Below, one piece after another: positions 9,735 to 17,440 of a stretch of 64,000 nucleotides of DNA (the first letter of the stretch is position 1; each line of letters starts with the position of its first letter). Made by a program: the position numbers and the translations under genes. Source of the stretch: Flavobacteriaceae bacterium EG-1 (GTDB lineage: Bacteria; Bacteroidota; Bacteroidia; Flavobacteriales; Flavobacteriaceae); NCBI RefSeq assembly GCF_009649685.1, contig NZ_WJPK01000001.1, forward strand, positions 376,760 through 440,759, written 5' to 3'. The notes below the pieces were generated by a model. It was not told where the DNA came from. It saw nothing but the letters and a program-made list of their open reading frames with translations, and did no database searches.

Positions 9735-9859
9735 AACAACGTGTATAATTAATTGCTTGTTTCTAGCCTACTTACGAATATTCCTGCGGAATATTCTATT
9801 CGGTATTTATTTGCTAAATTAGTTGCTTAAACACGCAACTAATCATACACAAACACGTT
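9735..9859 (+). repeat. attC-like site 2 (short-loop type)
   Basis: A 125-bp site. Left arm GTGTATAATTAATTGC (9741-9756), right arm GCAACTAATCATACAC (9835-9850), with deviations only at positions 7 and 12. Inner hairpin GAATATTCC-TGC-GGAATATTC. The preceding GCAGGT (9729-9734) is the reverse complement of ACCTGC (9162-9167) at the start of the same gene unit. Spacers are 3 and 6 nt. Confidence 0.78.
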
Positions 9860-9885
9860 AGCCTTAATTAGAGAAAAAACTAGAA

Positions 9886-10824
9886 ATGATATTCAATAAC
9901 AGAAAAAGAAAACAAGCAGTAAAAGACTTTTTTGAATATGTAGAATCTGAATTATTAACTAATGAAGAAGATTCAGAAGTCATTAATGGAGTAAAAAAAC
10001 AACTAAAAAGGGGAATTGAACTAATAGAAAATAATGAATGGGGAATTGCGTTTGAAAATCTCTCATCAGAATTAGTTGAGCATTACATTATAGTTGATAG
10101 AAAAGGAAATGATTTAGTAAAAAAAGTAATTAAACTCTGTAAATTAAATAAAAAATGGGAATTTGATTTAAGGAGAATAAATTCACTTGGTTATAAAATG
10201 GGAAGTTGGAAATTAACTGATTCTGAAAAATTAGCTAAAGAAAACAAATACACATTTTACAAACCAAGCATAGAAATATTAAAAAATCTAAAAGTTGGTA
10301 ATATTGTAAAACTCACATTTGAATTTGAATCTTCTAATTCAGAACATCCAGGAGCAGAAAGAATGTGGCTTGAAATTACCGAAATTAATGAGGAGAAATT
10401 TAAAGGAACATTGGACAATCATCCATTTTATCTTCACGAATTATATGCTGGAGACGAAATTGAATTTGAATATAAACACATAATTGACCACGATTTAGAA
10501 TTATCTGAACCCAATCTTGTAGACAAATATTATGATAGATGTTTTGCTACAAATAAAGTATTGTATGAAAATGCACCAATAAATTATATTTATAGAGAGG
10601 AACCAATGGAAAAAGATGAAGAAAGAGACTATGTAGATACTGGTTGGAGAATTTTATCAGGAGACGAATCTGATGAATATATGGAAGATTCAGAAAATAT
10701 TAGTTTAGTTTCAATTGGTTCTATTTTATCCAGAGATGATTCGTTTATCGACTTACTCGAATCTGAAATTGGAACAAGTTTTGAGCGTAATGAAAATGGA
10801 ATATTTGAAGAAATTACCGAATAA
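9886..10824 (+). CDS. Cassette 3: multi-domain immunity-type protein (DUF2314 + DUF2185)
   Basis: A 312-residue soluble protein that looks like a fusion of immunity-type domains. Residues 1-85 are helical and resemble MafI-like immunity proteins. Residues 125-200 fit DUF2314 (KVGNIVKLTFEFE, ERMWLEITEI, GTLDNHPFYL, GDEIEFEYKHI). Residues 219-305 fit DUF2185, an Imm33-like domain (CFATNKVLYENAPINYIYRE, DTGWRILSGDE, DSFIDLLESEIGTSFER). Such domains occur in immunity proteins of polymorphic toxin systems, but no cognate toxin is seen here. The gene lies within a unit whose ends are AGCCTTA (9860) and TAAGGCT (10829). Confidence 0.78.
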   Translation: MIFNNRKRKQAVKDFFEYVESELLTNEEDSEVINGVKKQLKRGIELIENNEWGIAFENLSSELVEHYIIVDRKGNDLVKKVIKLCKLNKKWEFDLRRINSLGYKMGSWKLTDSEKLAKENKYTFYKPSIEILKNLKVGNIVKLTFEFESSNSEHPGAERMWLEITEINEEKFKGTLDNHPFYLHELYAGDEIEFEYKHIIDHDLELSEPNLVDKYYDRCFATNKVLYENAPINYIYREEPMEKDEERDYVDTGWRILSGDESDEYMEDSENISLVSIGSILSRDDSFIDLLESEIGTSFERNENGIFEEITE

Positions 10825-10835
10825 TAACTAAGGCT

Positions 10836-10959
10836 AACACCGTGTATAATTAATTGCTGTTTTTAGCCAATTTACGAAAGTCCTCGCGGACTTTCTATCT
10901 GTGTTTTATTTGCTAACTTTAGTGCTTAAAACACGCAACTAATCATACACAACAACGTT
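10836..10959 (+). repeat. attC-like site 3 (short-loop type)
   Basis: A 124-bp site with arms identical to site 2: GTGTATAATTAATTGC (10842-10857) and GCAACTAATCATACAC (10935-10950). Inner hairpin GAAAGTCC-TCGC-GGACTTTC. Spacers are 3 and 6 nt. TAAGGCT (10829-10835) just before it mirrors AGCCTTA at 9860-9866. Confidence 0.78.
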
Positions 10960-11022
10960 GTACTGCAATTTTTTGACCAAGTTTGTTCTTTTTTTACCGC
11001 CACTGTTGTGTAGTATTGCAAG

Positions 11023-11298
11023 GTGAAATTCAAAGATTTTATCGGGAAGATTATCCATGAAAATGGATTTCAAGTTCTTATCGCTTGTCATCGTGGAGTG
11101 TTAAATACTCCAAACGTTGTCACGTTATTAAGAACTTGTAGAAGGTCGTTAAAATTTTGGACAAAGTCAAGTTATTTTAAGGAAGCTTCAACCGATAATA
11201 ATTTTGAATGCCTAGTTGCAGCCACCCACTACTGTACATATCCTTGTCCATATACAATAGTTTGTGGCAGGACGTTAAATAAAGGTAATACTAGCTAA
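11023..11298 (+). CDS. Cassette 4: doubtful small ORF
   Basis: A 91-codon reading frame from a GTG, cysteine- and basic-rich and unlike any family I know. It is the longest frame in the unit 10960-11360, whose terminal repeat is also the weakest of the array (GTA/TAC only). It may be a decayed or mis-framed gene rather than a real protein. Confidence 0.25.
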   Translation: MKFKDFIGKIIHENGFQVLIACHRGVLNTPNVVTLLRTCRRSLKFWTKSSYFKEASTDNNFECLVAATHYCTYPCPYTIVCGRTLNKGNTS

Positions 11299-11360
11299 TG
11301 CTTGGGTCAAAAACCTGTTCATTTATTTTTTAACTTTAAGGAGTTAAAAAAACACCATAC

Positions 11361-11417
11361 AACATGGGCTAAATGCAATGGTGGTTTAGGCCACAACTGC
11401 AATTAGCCGTTATCGTT
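11361..11417 (+). repeat. attC-like site 4 (minimal, 57 bp)
   Basis: The shortest site of the array. Left arm GGCTAAATGCAATGGTGG (11367-11384) is followed by a 6-base loop and right arm CCACAACTGCAATTAGCC (11391-11408). Deviations are at positions 7 (A-A), 12 (A-C) and 14. AAC to left arm is 3 nt and right arm to GTT is 6 nt, the same geometry as the larger sites, and the size of classical short attC sites. Confidence 0.7.
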
Positions 11418-11696
11418 GTACACAATTTAAGAGAACGCCTGAACAAAGAAGAGTTAAATAAAGAAAAAAGAAAATCCATACCACTTACAAAAGAGGAATG
11501 GTTTAATTTTTTTATTTTTCCTGTGAATCCAAATTCACGGTTGAATTCAAAAAGTGCGAATCAAATTGAATATGACCGATTCAAAAAGTTTGGTTTTGAA
11601 AAGAAAATGGAACAAGCTGGAACTGCTCAAATTGCTGGAGTTTTGTTCTACTTTTTCTTAATCTTAATTGCTATTATCATCTTTCAAATCTTATAA
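11373..11696 (+). CDS. Cassette 5a: small membrane protein, start uncertain
   Basis: The frame encodes a charged segment (NKEELNKEKRKSIPLTKEEW) and a C-terminal membrane helix (AGVLFYFFLILIAIIIFQIL). The only upstream ATG (11373) lies within attC-like site 4; after the GTT at 11415 there is no ATG, GTG or TTG before residue 84. Either translation starts inside the neighbouring site, or the gene lost its 5' end when the unit was formed. It ends 2 bases before the ATG of the next gene, so the two are probably co-translated. Confidence 0.5.
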   Translation: MQWWFRPQLQLAVIVVHNLRERLNKEELNKEKRKSIPLTKEEWFNFFIFPVNPNSRLNSKSANQIEYDRFKKFGFEKKMEQAGTAQIAGVLFYFFLILIAIIIFQIL

Positions 11697-11698
11697 TT

Positions 11699-12115
11699 AT
11701 GGATGAAGCATTATTGCAGTCGGAATATAACTACGAAATCAATAAATGTGTTCTAGTTCAAGGAGACATTCATTCAGTTTGGGCTTATGTTATTGACATA
11801 ACTGACAATAGAGACGAAATAGAATTTGACGGATTTATATGTTCTCGTGGAACTTTAATTGATGATAGTAACGAAATTGAGGCTTATATAAATCACGACC
11901 AAGGTTATGCACCACCATTATTAAGTGAATATAAAAATGAGTATTCGATTATAAATGACCTTGTTGAAAATGATATAAAAATTGACTGGAAAGACAACAT
12001 TGTCCGAATTTTAATAAAAGGAACTGAATATTTAAAAATGGATTTGGACACCAAAATATCCTATGCTAAAGGAATTTCGAAAAGCGGAGCATATGGAATT
12101 CCATTAAAAGAATAA
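11699..12115 (+). CDS. Cassette 5b: hypothetical protein
   Basis: A 138-residue acidic soluble protein with mixed alpha/beta pattern (CVLVQGDIHSVWAYVIDIT, EIEFDGFICSRGTLID, YAPPLLSEYKNEY). I do not recognise the family. Size, acidity and neighbours would fit an immunity-type protein, but that is a guess from context. Its ATG follows the stop of the small membrane protein after 2 bases. The stop is 10 bases before the terminal TGTGTAC (12125-12131) that mirrors GTACACA at 11418. Confidence 0.6.
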   Translation: MDEALLQSEYNYEINKCVLVQGDIHSVWAYVIDITDNRDEIEFDGFICSRGTLIDDSNEIEAYINHDQGYAPPLLSEYKNEYSIINDLVENDIKIDWKDNIVRILIKGTEYLKMDLDTKISYAKGISKSGAYGIPLKE

Positions 12116-12131
12116 ATATAAAACTGTGTAC

Positions 12132-12258
12132 AACAACGTGTATAATTAATTGCTTTGGTCGTTGCTTATTTGGAAAATTCCTTCGGAATTTTCTCGCGTT
12201 CGTTTTTGTTTACTAAATTAGTTGCTTAAACACGCAACTAACCATACACAAAACCGTT
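12132..12258 (+). repeat. attC-like site 5 (short-loop type)
   Basis: A 127-bp site. Left arm GTGTATAATTAATTGC (12138-12153), right arm GCAACTAACCATACAC (12234-12249). Deviations at positions 7, 8 and 12 are all A opposite C on the top strand. Inner hairpin GGAAAATTCC-TTC-GGAATTTTC. Spacers are 3 and 6 nt. TGTGTAC in front is a 7/7 match to the start of its own unit. Confidence 0.78.
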
Positions 12259-12294
12259 GTGTGTAATGTAAACTCACTTTCTCTAAATAATCAT

Positions 12295-13050
12295 ATGGAA
12301 ACAGAAATAATAGAAGTTTTTAAAAAAATAGCTGAAGGTGAATTAAGTGCTTCAGAATGGAAATATTGGTTTAAAAACAATAAGAAAAGTATTGAAAAAA
12401 ATTGTGGTAGAGCAAAATTTCTTGGAATAAAACCCAAACAAAGCAATTCAGATATACAGAATATTTTTTATGCTCAAAAATATGTAGTTGAATGGTTGGA
12501 ATCTAAAAACATCAGCATTTCGGTTTCCAATATTTACGAAAAAGAGTACGAAATAGAATTTGAAGAATACTGCAAAAGAGAAGATGAAAAAAGAAAGGAA
12601 AAACGAAAAAAAATACAAGAAGAATATAGTTTTTTAGAAAAGGAATATCCAAAATTACTTAAACAGTTGACAAAATCTTACGATGAGTCGACGGTAATAG
12701 AAAGCACGGTTGATATTGAAAAAATAGACCGTAAGGAAAAAGAATTAAATATTTCAATTTCAAAAGAGCTTAAAACGTTCTTTCTAAATATATCCAATTT
12801 CGAATTTGAAACACTTCGTATTGACTTTGACGAAATTGAGCAGATAAAAATTAAGAATAGAAATTTTTTAACATTAGGTGAATTTTGGAACTATGGAGAC
12901 GGAGATAAGTTGCTCTATGATTTAGACAATAACTCAATTTGTGTTTTTGCTCACGATTATAGTCCGCCAAAAATATTTAAAGAAGCTAAGAATATGAAGG
13001 ACTTTGTGGAAAAGAAGATTGTGAAAGTATTAAAAGAATATTCGGAATGA
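12295..13050 (+). CDS. Cassette 6: SMI1/KNR4 (SUKH)-type protein
   Basis: A 251-residue soluble protein from the ATG at 12295 (an in-frame TTG at the unit edge would add 12 unlikely residues). The N-terminal half is helical and highly charged with a coiled-coil-like stretch (EEYCKREDEKRKEKRKKIQE). The C-terminal half fits the SUKH/SMI1-KNR4 fold: IDRKEKELNISISKELKTFF, then FWNYGDGDKLLYDL, and VFAHDYSPPKIFKEAKNM with a final helix. SUKH proteins are frequent immunity proteins against contact-delivered nuclease toxins. No toxin gene is adjacent. Unit ends are GTGTGTA (12259) and TACACAC (13056). Confidence 0.72.
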   Translation: METEIIEVFKKIAEGELSASEWKYWFKNNKKSIEKNCGRAKFLGIKPKQSNSDIQNIFYAQKYVVEWLESKNISISVSNIYEKEYEIEFEEYCKREDEKRKEKRKKIQEEYSFLEKEYPKLLKQLTKSYDESTVIESTVDIEKIDRKEKELNISISKELKTFFLNISNFEFETLRIDFDEIEQIKIKNRNFLTLGEFWNYGDGDKLLYDLDNNSICVFAHDYSPPKIFKEAKNMKDFVEKKIVKVLKEYSE

Positions 13051-13062
13051 AACACTACACAC

Positions 13063-13184
13063 AACAATGGCTATAAGTAATTGCTAGTTCTCGCCTATTT
13101 TGGAAACTCCTGCGGAATTTCTAACTTGGTATGTACTTGCAAAGTTAATCGCAAAACCACGCAACTACTCATAGCCGAGACGTT
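13063..13184 (+). repeat. attC-like site 6 (short-loop type)
   Basis: A 122-bp site. Left arm GGCTATAAGTAATTGC (13069-13084), right arm GCAACTACTCATAGCC (13161-13176), deviating only at positions 7 and 12. The imperfect inner hairpin is around GGAAACTCC-TGC-GGAATTTC. Spacers are 3 and 5 nt. The arm sequence differs from sites 2, 3 and 5, yet the wobble positions are the same. Confidence 0.78.
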
Positions 13185-13223
13185 GTACACAATTATGCAA
13201 GAACTTCTTAACCAAACATTAAA

Positions 13224-13730
13224 TTGAAAAATTTTTGGAATATATTTTTGTTAACTACCGCAGTATTAGCAATCGGAATTTTTTTCATGCTTAAGCATTA
13301 TTTAAACTCGAAAATTGAGACCATTAGTTATGATAAGGATATTGATGAAATTGAGCTAAACCTTTGCAATGAAGACAGAGTCGTCCAATACTACATGGTT
13401 TCGACTGACTATAATGGTGGAAAAAAAGCAATAAAAAACAAACTCTTACCAATTATTCAACAAAATAAAACTTCATTTGGCTTAAAGAATGGTAACATTT
13501 CAATACGTTTTGTTGTCAACTGCAATGGAGAAATTGGACTTTTCAGAGCAAAGTCAATAAACGAAAATCTAGAACCGACAGAATTTGACCAATCCAATAT
13601 AAATTATCTAATTTCATTGGTCGGAGAACTGGACAATTGGTATGTAGAAACTAAAAAAGAGAAAAAATATGATAGTTACTATTTCATCAATTTCAAAATT
13701 GAGAACGGACATATAACCGATATTTTTTAA
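13224..13730 (+). CDS. Cassette 7a: membrane-anchored TonB-C-like protein
   Basis: A 168-residue protein from a TTG start, with an N-terminal membrane helix (IFLLTTAVLAIGIFFML) and a C-terminal periplasmic domain. The segment GNISIRFVVNCNGEIGLFRA with a Trp about 50 residues later (ELDNWYVETKKEKKYDSYYF) follows the layout of TonB C-terminal domains (I-x-V-x-F-x-V-x-x-x-G ... W). It has no proline-rich linker, so it is not a classical TonB. It is followed after 3 bases by a TPR lipoprotein-like gene, suggesting a joint envelope function. Confidence 0.6.
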   Translation: MKNFWNIFLLTTAVLAIGIFFMLKHYLNSKIETISYDKDIDEIELNLCNEDRVVQYYMVSTDYNGGKKAIKNKLLPIIQQNKTSFGLKNGNISIRFVVNCNGEIGLFRAKSINENLEPTEFDQSNINYLISLVGELDNWYVETKKEKKYDSYYFINFKIENGHITDIF

Positions 13731-13733
13731 GTC

Positions 13734-14534
13734 ATGAAAATATTTCTGAAAATTCTTAAAATATTATTCTCATCAATATTCCTAATATTCATATTAGGTG
13801 TATTGTATTTCGTATTGCTGTCATCTAAAGAGAAACGATTTAGTCTGGCAGAACATTCGCAAGGCACTTTACTATCACAAAGAATGTTCGAGAATTTAAA
13901 AGCACAGTATCCCGATTATTCAAATGCATATTTTGAACAATCCGTTGCCTTCAATAAATATGGCAATCATGCAAAAGGGTTTGAACTTTTGAACCAAGCG
14001 GTTGACTTAGACCCAGAACTTCATTTAGGATATCGAGGTTATATGAAACTTCGATTTTTAAGACAATTCGACGGAGCGTTAATGGATTTTGAAAGGCTTG
14101 ATACTTTGACCCCGAACGTTGTAGATGCACCATGGGGCGAAAACATCGACTTTTTAAAAGGCGAATGCTACTTTGGCAAAAAGGAATACACAAAAGCAAT
14201 AGAATCATTTAACCTTACTGTAGCAAACGAAAAAGAGGACTGGGCGGACGTTCAAACATTTGTTTATCTAGGACTTTGCGAATACGAACTTGGGAATTAT
14301 CAAAAAGCAGTTTCGGAATTTAAACGTGCTTTATCTCAATCCGAACATATTTGTGAGGCTAATTTTGGTCTGGCAAAATGCTACGAAAAATTAGGAGAAA
14401 TAGCATTAGCAAAAGACCATTTAGAGAAAGCTCAAAAAGACATTGCGTACAAAAGAGAAAATGAGTACAACGAATATCTTAACGAAATATATTTGTGGGA
14501 GATATTGGAATTCAAGCAAACTCTAAAAAAATAA
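13734..14534 (+). CDS. Cassette 7b: membrane-anchored TPR protein
   Basis: A 266-residue protein with an N-terminal membrane anchor (ILFSSIFLIFILGVLYFVLL) and about five TPR units from residue 45 on, for example NAYFEQSVAFNKYGNHAKGF, ECYFGKKEYTKAIESFNLTV, GLCEYELGNYQKAVSEFKRA and GLAKCYEKLGEIALAKDHLE. It is probably a periplasm-facing protein-interaction scaffold working with the TonB-C-like protein before it. Its stop lies just before TGTGTAC (14536-14542), which mirrors the unit start GTACACA (13185-13191) at 7 of 7 positions. Confidence 0.75.
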   Translation: MKIFLKILKILFSSIFLIFILGVLYFVLLSSKEKRFSLAEHSQGTLLSQRMFENLKAQYPDYSNAYFEQSVAFNKYGNHAKGFELLNQAVDLDPELHLGYRGYMKLRFLRQFDGALMDFERLDTLTPNVVDAPWGENIDFLKGECYFGKKEYTKAIESFNLTVANEKEDWADVQTFVYLGLCEYELGNYQKAVSEFKRALSQSEHICEANFGLAKCYEKLGEIALAKDHLEKAQKDIAYKRENEYNEYLNEIYLWEILEFKQTLKK

Positions 14535-14542
14535 CTGTGTAC

Positions 14543-14728
14543 AACAAAACCTATAAACAATACGGGGTTAAGGTTTAACCGAATGGTTTGCGTATTTTTA
14601 TGAAGACCGCAAAATCTTTTGGATTTTGCTCTGGACAGAAAAAATAAATCAAAACAAAAAGATTTCGCTATGTGCGTGGCGGAAAGCAAACGCCAGTTTG
14701 CTCCCGTACTGTTCATAGCTAAACCGTT
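14543..14728 (+). repeat. attC-like site 7 (long type)
   Basis: A 186-bp site of the same subfamily as site 1. Left arm ACCTATAAACAATACGGG (14549-14566), right arm CCCGTACTGTTCATAGCT (14703-14720). Deviations are at positions 2, 7 and 12. Inner hairpin GCAAAATC / GATTTTGC. Spacers are 3 and 5 nt. Confidence 0.75.
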
Positions 14729-15074
14729 AGCTTTAATGCTCGAGCAAGTTTGCGGAATTAAAAAAGCTAATTTATTTTTCGATTTTTTTTTGAGTTTTAA
14801 GAAAGTAAAACCGAAAAACTATGTTGCCGAATTTTGAAAAATACGCTTTATAATCACTCAAACTCTGAATTGAATTACGTCTGACTTTATATCTCGTTTG
14901 CGGAATTGAAATCTGATTTGAAAAGCAGAATTACTTACTCGAAATCTGACTTAATAAAAACACGGAATTTGAGCAAGTTTGCAGAATGAAAATCAAGCTG
15001 AATAAAACATAAAACACGGAATTAAAAACCCGCCTGAAAAATAAAATAGAAACGTGAAAAACGCACTAAAAGCT
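14729..15074 (+). other. Cassette 8: unit without a convincing ORF
   Basis: The unit is bounded by AGCTTT (14729-14734) and AAAGCT (15069-15074) and by two attC-like sites, but no frame longer than about 35 codons starts inside it. It contains loosely repeated phrases (GAGCAAGTTTGC at 14741 and again near 14968; GCGGAATT and CACGGAATT variants). It may be a noncoding cassette, a decayed gene or a regulatory RNA. Confidence 0.55.
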
Positions 15075-15200
15075 AACAACGCATAAAAAAAATTCCTATT
15101 TTGGGCTTGCATAGTGGTCGTTGCTTTGCTTGTTTGCTTCTGATTTTCCTACGGAAAATCGCCGCGCACAAACACGCAACTTTTCTTATGCAAAACCGTT
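15075..15200 (+). repeat. attC-like site 8 (short-loop type)
   Basis: A 126-bp site. Left arm GCATAAAAAAAATTCC (15081-15096), right arm GCAACTTTTCTTATGC (15176-15191). Deviations at positions 7, 12 and 15. Inner hairpin GATTTTCC-TAC-GGAAAATC. Spacers are 3 and 6 nt. Confidence 0.75.
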
Positions 15201-15293
15201 ACCAATAATTATATCAATAACAAACTTTGAAGATAGAATTACAATCTTGGAGAAAAAATTCGAAGAGCATAAGCCATTATAAAAACATATTAA

Positions 15294-16142
15294 TTGAAAG
15301 GTATTTGTGAATTATACAAAATTGAAACGGAATTAAAGGAAAGTCATATTTTCCCAAAATTCGTTGTCAATTATCACAAAAGAACTGGTTCAAAATACTT
15401 TAGAACAGCACTTGAACCCAACAAACGTCGTCAAGATGCTATAAAACTTTATTTATTATCTGAAAAAGCAGAACAAGAGTTTTCTATTAGAGAAAAATGG
15501 TTTGCAGAGAACATATTCCACCCCTTTCATAAAGGGAAAAAAGAACTTACTTACACTAAAGACTTATACTATTTTACAATTTCCTTCTTGTGGCGTTCTT
15601 TAATCTTAAATAGTAAAATGGATGATTTAAAATCAAAATGGTATTATCCAAAACTAATGACTGCCGAAAAGGAATGGCGACAATATTTGACAGATGGGAT
15701 TTATCCAAAGACCTGCAACAATAATTTTCTTTATTTCACCCACTACGTCGGAGATAATACAACTGGAATTGACAAAGTGTATTCCTATTTGTTGAGAACA
15801 ATGGACTCAACAATAATTTCATCTACAAATGATGAAAGTACGTTGATTATTTATGGAAAATTCAACCAGTTCATGTTTTGGAGTGTTTTGAAAGATGAAA
15901 GTAGTAACCTTCCCCCAATGGATTGTGCTATATCCTCACTTGGCGGCAAATTTAGTATCCCACAACGGTTTGACTATCAAACTTTAAATGCGTTCCTAGG
16001 CAATAGAATAAAAGGTATTAATAGCTTAGCCATTCCAAGCGAAGAACAGGAAAAGAAAATTTTAGCGGAAGTAATGAAAAATCCAAAAGAATGGTTGGAG
16101 TCTGATGCTGGAAAAGCTATTTTCAAGTATGACGGGAAATAA
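15294..16142 (+). CDS. Cassette 9: hypothetical protein, HNH-like N-terminus
   Basis: A 282-residue soluble protein from a TTG start. The N-terminus (ICELYKIETELKESHIFPKF, then RRQDAIKLYLLSEKAEQEFS and KWFAENIF) resembles a widespread family in which a zinc-binding C-x2-C pair precedes a 'L-x-x-S-H-I-I-P-K' motif as in HNH-type nucleases. Here the second cysteine of that pair and the later C-x2-C are lost, so metal binding is doubtful. The rest is helical with aromatic patches. It is the sole gene of a unit with 7/7 matching ends (ACCAATA at 15201, TATTGGT at 16144). The stop overlaps the end of the coding unit by no more than a few bases. Confidence 0.65.
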   Translation: MKGICELYKIETELKESHIFPKFVVNYHKRTGSKYFRTALEPNKRRQDAIKLYLLSEKAEQEFSIREKWFAENIFHPFHKGKKELTYTKDLYYFTISFLWRSLILNSKMDDLKSKWYYPKLMTAEKEWRQYLTDGIYPKTCNNNFLYFTHYVGDNTTGIDKVYSYLLRTMDSTIISSTNDESTLIIYGKFNQFMFWSVLKDESSNLPPMDCAISSLGGKFSIPQRFDYQTLNAFLGNRIKGINSLAIPSEEQEKKILAEVMKNPKEWLESDAGKAIFKYDGK

Positions 16143-16150
16143 CTATTGGT

Positions 16151-16330
16151 AACAATGCCTAAACGTAATGCGGACTTTAGGGCAAAACCAAAAGGTCTGT
16201 GTATATTTATAATGCCGCTAAATCTTATGGATTTAGCTTTGAACAAAACAAAGAAAAAGCAAAACAATAAGCTTTAGCTGCGTCGGCAGACGGAAACGAA
16301 AAGTTTCCTTACCTCCGCACTACACTTAGG
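16151..16330 (+). repeat. attC-like site 9 (long type), interrupted by IS110 element
   Basis: Left arm GCCTAAACGTAATGCGG (16157-16173) pairs with CCGCACTACACTTAGG (16315-16330), with wobble deviations at positions 7, 8 and 12. Inner hairpin GCTAAATC / GATTTAGC. The right terminal GTT is missing because the insertion element begins at the outer end of the right arm. Confidence 0.7.
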
Positions 16331-16366
16331 TACTGTGTCAAAAAACAAGTTTTTTCTTTAATAATT

Positions 16367-17440
16367 TTAGGAAACAAGTTGATTTATCAAGTTGTTATCC
16401 TGCGCAGCAAAGGCTTCATACTTTTGCTGCTTTTTTATTTCAAATTCAGCATCATAATTTTCTTCATTCTTCCACAAAGTGTACATTAATATCAATAGTT
16501 TCCTTTGCACCGCTACGAGCGCCACCAACGGCTTTGCTTTGTTCGGCTTAAGTCTGTTATAGAATTGTTTTAAAGTCGGGTTACAACGTACACAGGTCAT
16601 CGATGGCATATGCAAGGCGGCCCTGATATGACTGTTCCCCTTTTTGCTGATCCTTGTTTTTCCTTTGAAATTCCCCGATTCACGTAATACAACATCGTAA
16701 CCTGCATAGCTTGTCAATTGTTTTGCATTCACTATCGATTCAAAACCTAAGGTCTCTCCAATAACTGTAGCTGCAGAAATATAGGAAATTCCGGGAATGC
16801 TTATCATAAAACCTAGCTTCCTTTTCAATACATCATTTTTAGAGGTAAGTTCTTGCATTTCTTGTTCTATTAGTTCTATCTGACTATTGAACAGCTTCAG
16901 TCTATTCTTATGTCTTTTCAAGGCTTTAGAATTGCTATAAACACTCGATTCAATAGCCCCTTGGCGATTATTCTCTATCGTTCTATCCTTTAACAAAGAA
17001 CTTCGCTCTCTGCTCAATGCTTTTAATTGTTGTAGTTCTTTACTGGGTGGTTGCCAAAGGCGAATAGACCTCTCAAGACCAAGCATGCTTAGCATTTTAC
17101 TGTCTAAAGCATCAGTCTTTGATCGTTGGTCCAAACTCTGGGCATAACGCTTTACACGACCTGACTGCATTACACTAACAGCGTAACCCTGTTTATGTAA
17201 ATAATGAGCAATACCCTGATGGTAAACCCCTGTAGCTTCCATGACCACCAACAATTCAACATTACTATCAACCGATTTGCTTAACCATTGTAAAAGCACT
17301 TTGTAACCAGAAACATCATTAGAAACATCTGGATGAGACTTAAACTCCTTAACTAGCCCTTCACTTAGAAAACCTAATGACAATGATAAATTCAACTTAG
17401 AAACATCAATACCTAAACTTTGTTTTAAACACTTTTCCAT
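16367..17440 (-). CDS. IS110-family transposase (DEDD + serine type)
   Basis: A 357-residue, full-length transposase. The N-terminal RuvC-like DEDD domain shows GIDVSKLNLSLSL, the acidic VVMEATGVYH and the DQRSKTDALDSKML motif. The C-terminal Transposase_20 domain has ISIPGISYISAATVIGE, FAGYD-like LTSYAGYDV, and the SGNFKGKTRISKKGNSHIRA region that precedes the catalytic serine. Members recombine DNA through a bridge RNA transcribed from the element's noncoding end. It starts at an ATG and is intact, so the element may be active. Confidence 0.93.
   Translation of the reverse strand: MEKCLKQSLGIDVSKLNLSLSLGFLSEGLVKEFKSHPDVSNDVSGYKVLLQWLSKSVDSNVELLVVMEATGVYHQGIAHYLHKQGYAVSVMQSGRVKRYAQSLDQRSKTDALDSKMLSMLGLERSIRLWQPPSKELQQLKALSRERSSLLKDRTIENNRQGAIESSVYSNSKALKRHKNRLKLFNSQIELIEQEMQELTSKNDVLKRKLGFMISIPGISYISAATVIGETLGFESIVNAKQLTSYAGYDVVLRESGNFKGKTRISKKGNSHIRAALHMPSMTCVRCNPTLKQFYNRLKPNKAKPLVALVAVQRKLLILMYTLWKNEENYDAEFEIKKQQKYEAFAAQDNNLINQLVS

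Noticed and set aside
14619-14837. 72-codon frame running through attC-like site 7 into cassette 8
   Set aside because: Most of it lies within the structured site, and the part inside the unit is only about 33 codons with poor composition.
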